Shown piece after piece: positions 14,709 to 14,709 of a stretch of 14,709 nt of DNA; within the stretch, counting starts at the first letter, position 1; each line of letters starts with the position of its first letter. Made by a program: the position numbers and the translations under genes. Origin of the DNA: Butyrivibrio sp. (GTDB lineage: Bacteria > Bacillota > Clostridia > Lachnospirales > Lachnospiraceae); the NCBI RefSeq assembly GCF_015056685.1, contig NZ_SVFW01000072.1, positions 1-14,709 of the forward strand, in the 5' to 3' direction. A model generated the notes under the pieces. It made no database searches. It saw nothing but the letters and a program-made list of their open reading frames with translations, and was not told the DNA's origin.

Positions 14709-14709
14709 A

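Overview
The window looks like ordinary chromosomal DNA from a low-to-moderate GC Firmicute, most likely a Lachnospiraceae relative of Butyrivibrio or Roseburia. The reasons are a MecA adaptor, strong AGGAGG ribosome binding sites, AGA-rich arginine codon use, a clostridial LUD protein and an anaerobic pyruvate:ferredoxin oxidoreductase. The taxon is an inference from gene content. I see no tRNA, rRNA, insertion sequence, phage gene or CRISPR array.

Layout. Bases 1-303 are the 3' end of pyruvate:ferredoxin oxidoreductase (plus strand). It is closed by a strong terminator that probably also serves the convergent mecA gene (379-1176, minus). A gene-poor, AT-rich stretch of about 670 bases (1177-1850) follows. 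It holds the mecA promoter, three CTTAAG-centred palindromes upstream of a -10-like element, a possible tiny hydrophobic-peptide ORF, two neighbouring hairpins, and the promoter of the next gene. Next is a membrane-anchored SH3-GH18 glycosidase (1851-3554), probably translationally coupled to a TsaC/Sua5 tRNA-modification enzyme (3559-4617).

A new promoter then starts a run of rpiB (4673-5101), upp (5124-5753), a dCMP deaminase (5771-6253) and a secreted coiled-coil SleB-type wall hydrolase (6269-7465). The first three handle pentose phosphate and pyrimidine salvage: RpiB supplies ribose-5-phosphate toward PRPP, Upp uses PRPP to make UMP, and the deaminase makes dUMP. The hydrolase overlaps tail to tail with a DUF402 gene (7459-7950, minus). 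Divergent from that is a long membrane-anchored protein of unknown function (8005-10566), coupled to a GH2 beta-galactosidase (10573-13680). The window ends with a free-standing FakA middle-domain homologue (13741-14034) and a complete LUD-domain protein (14079-14708).

Most of the window is conventional. The best candidates for something less described are the 1299-1463 regulatory and small-ORF region, the 853-residue protein with an apparently degenerate papain-like C-terminal domain tied to lacZ, the stand-alone FakA-M domain with an altered metal site, and the three-copy GGCGATT arrangement around the start of the GH18 gene. None of these proves a new system.
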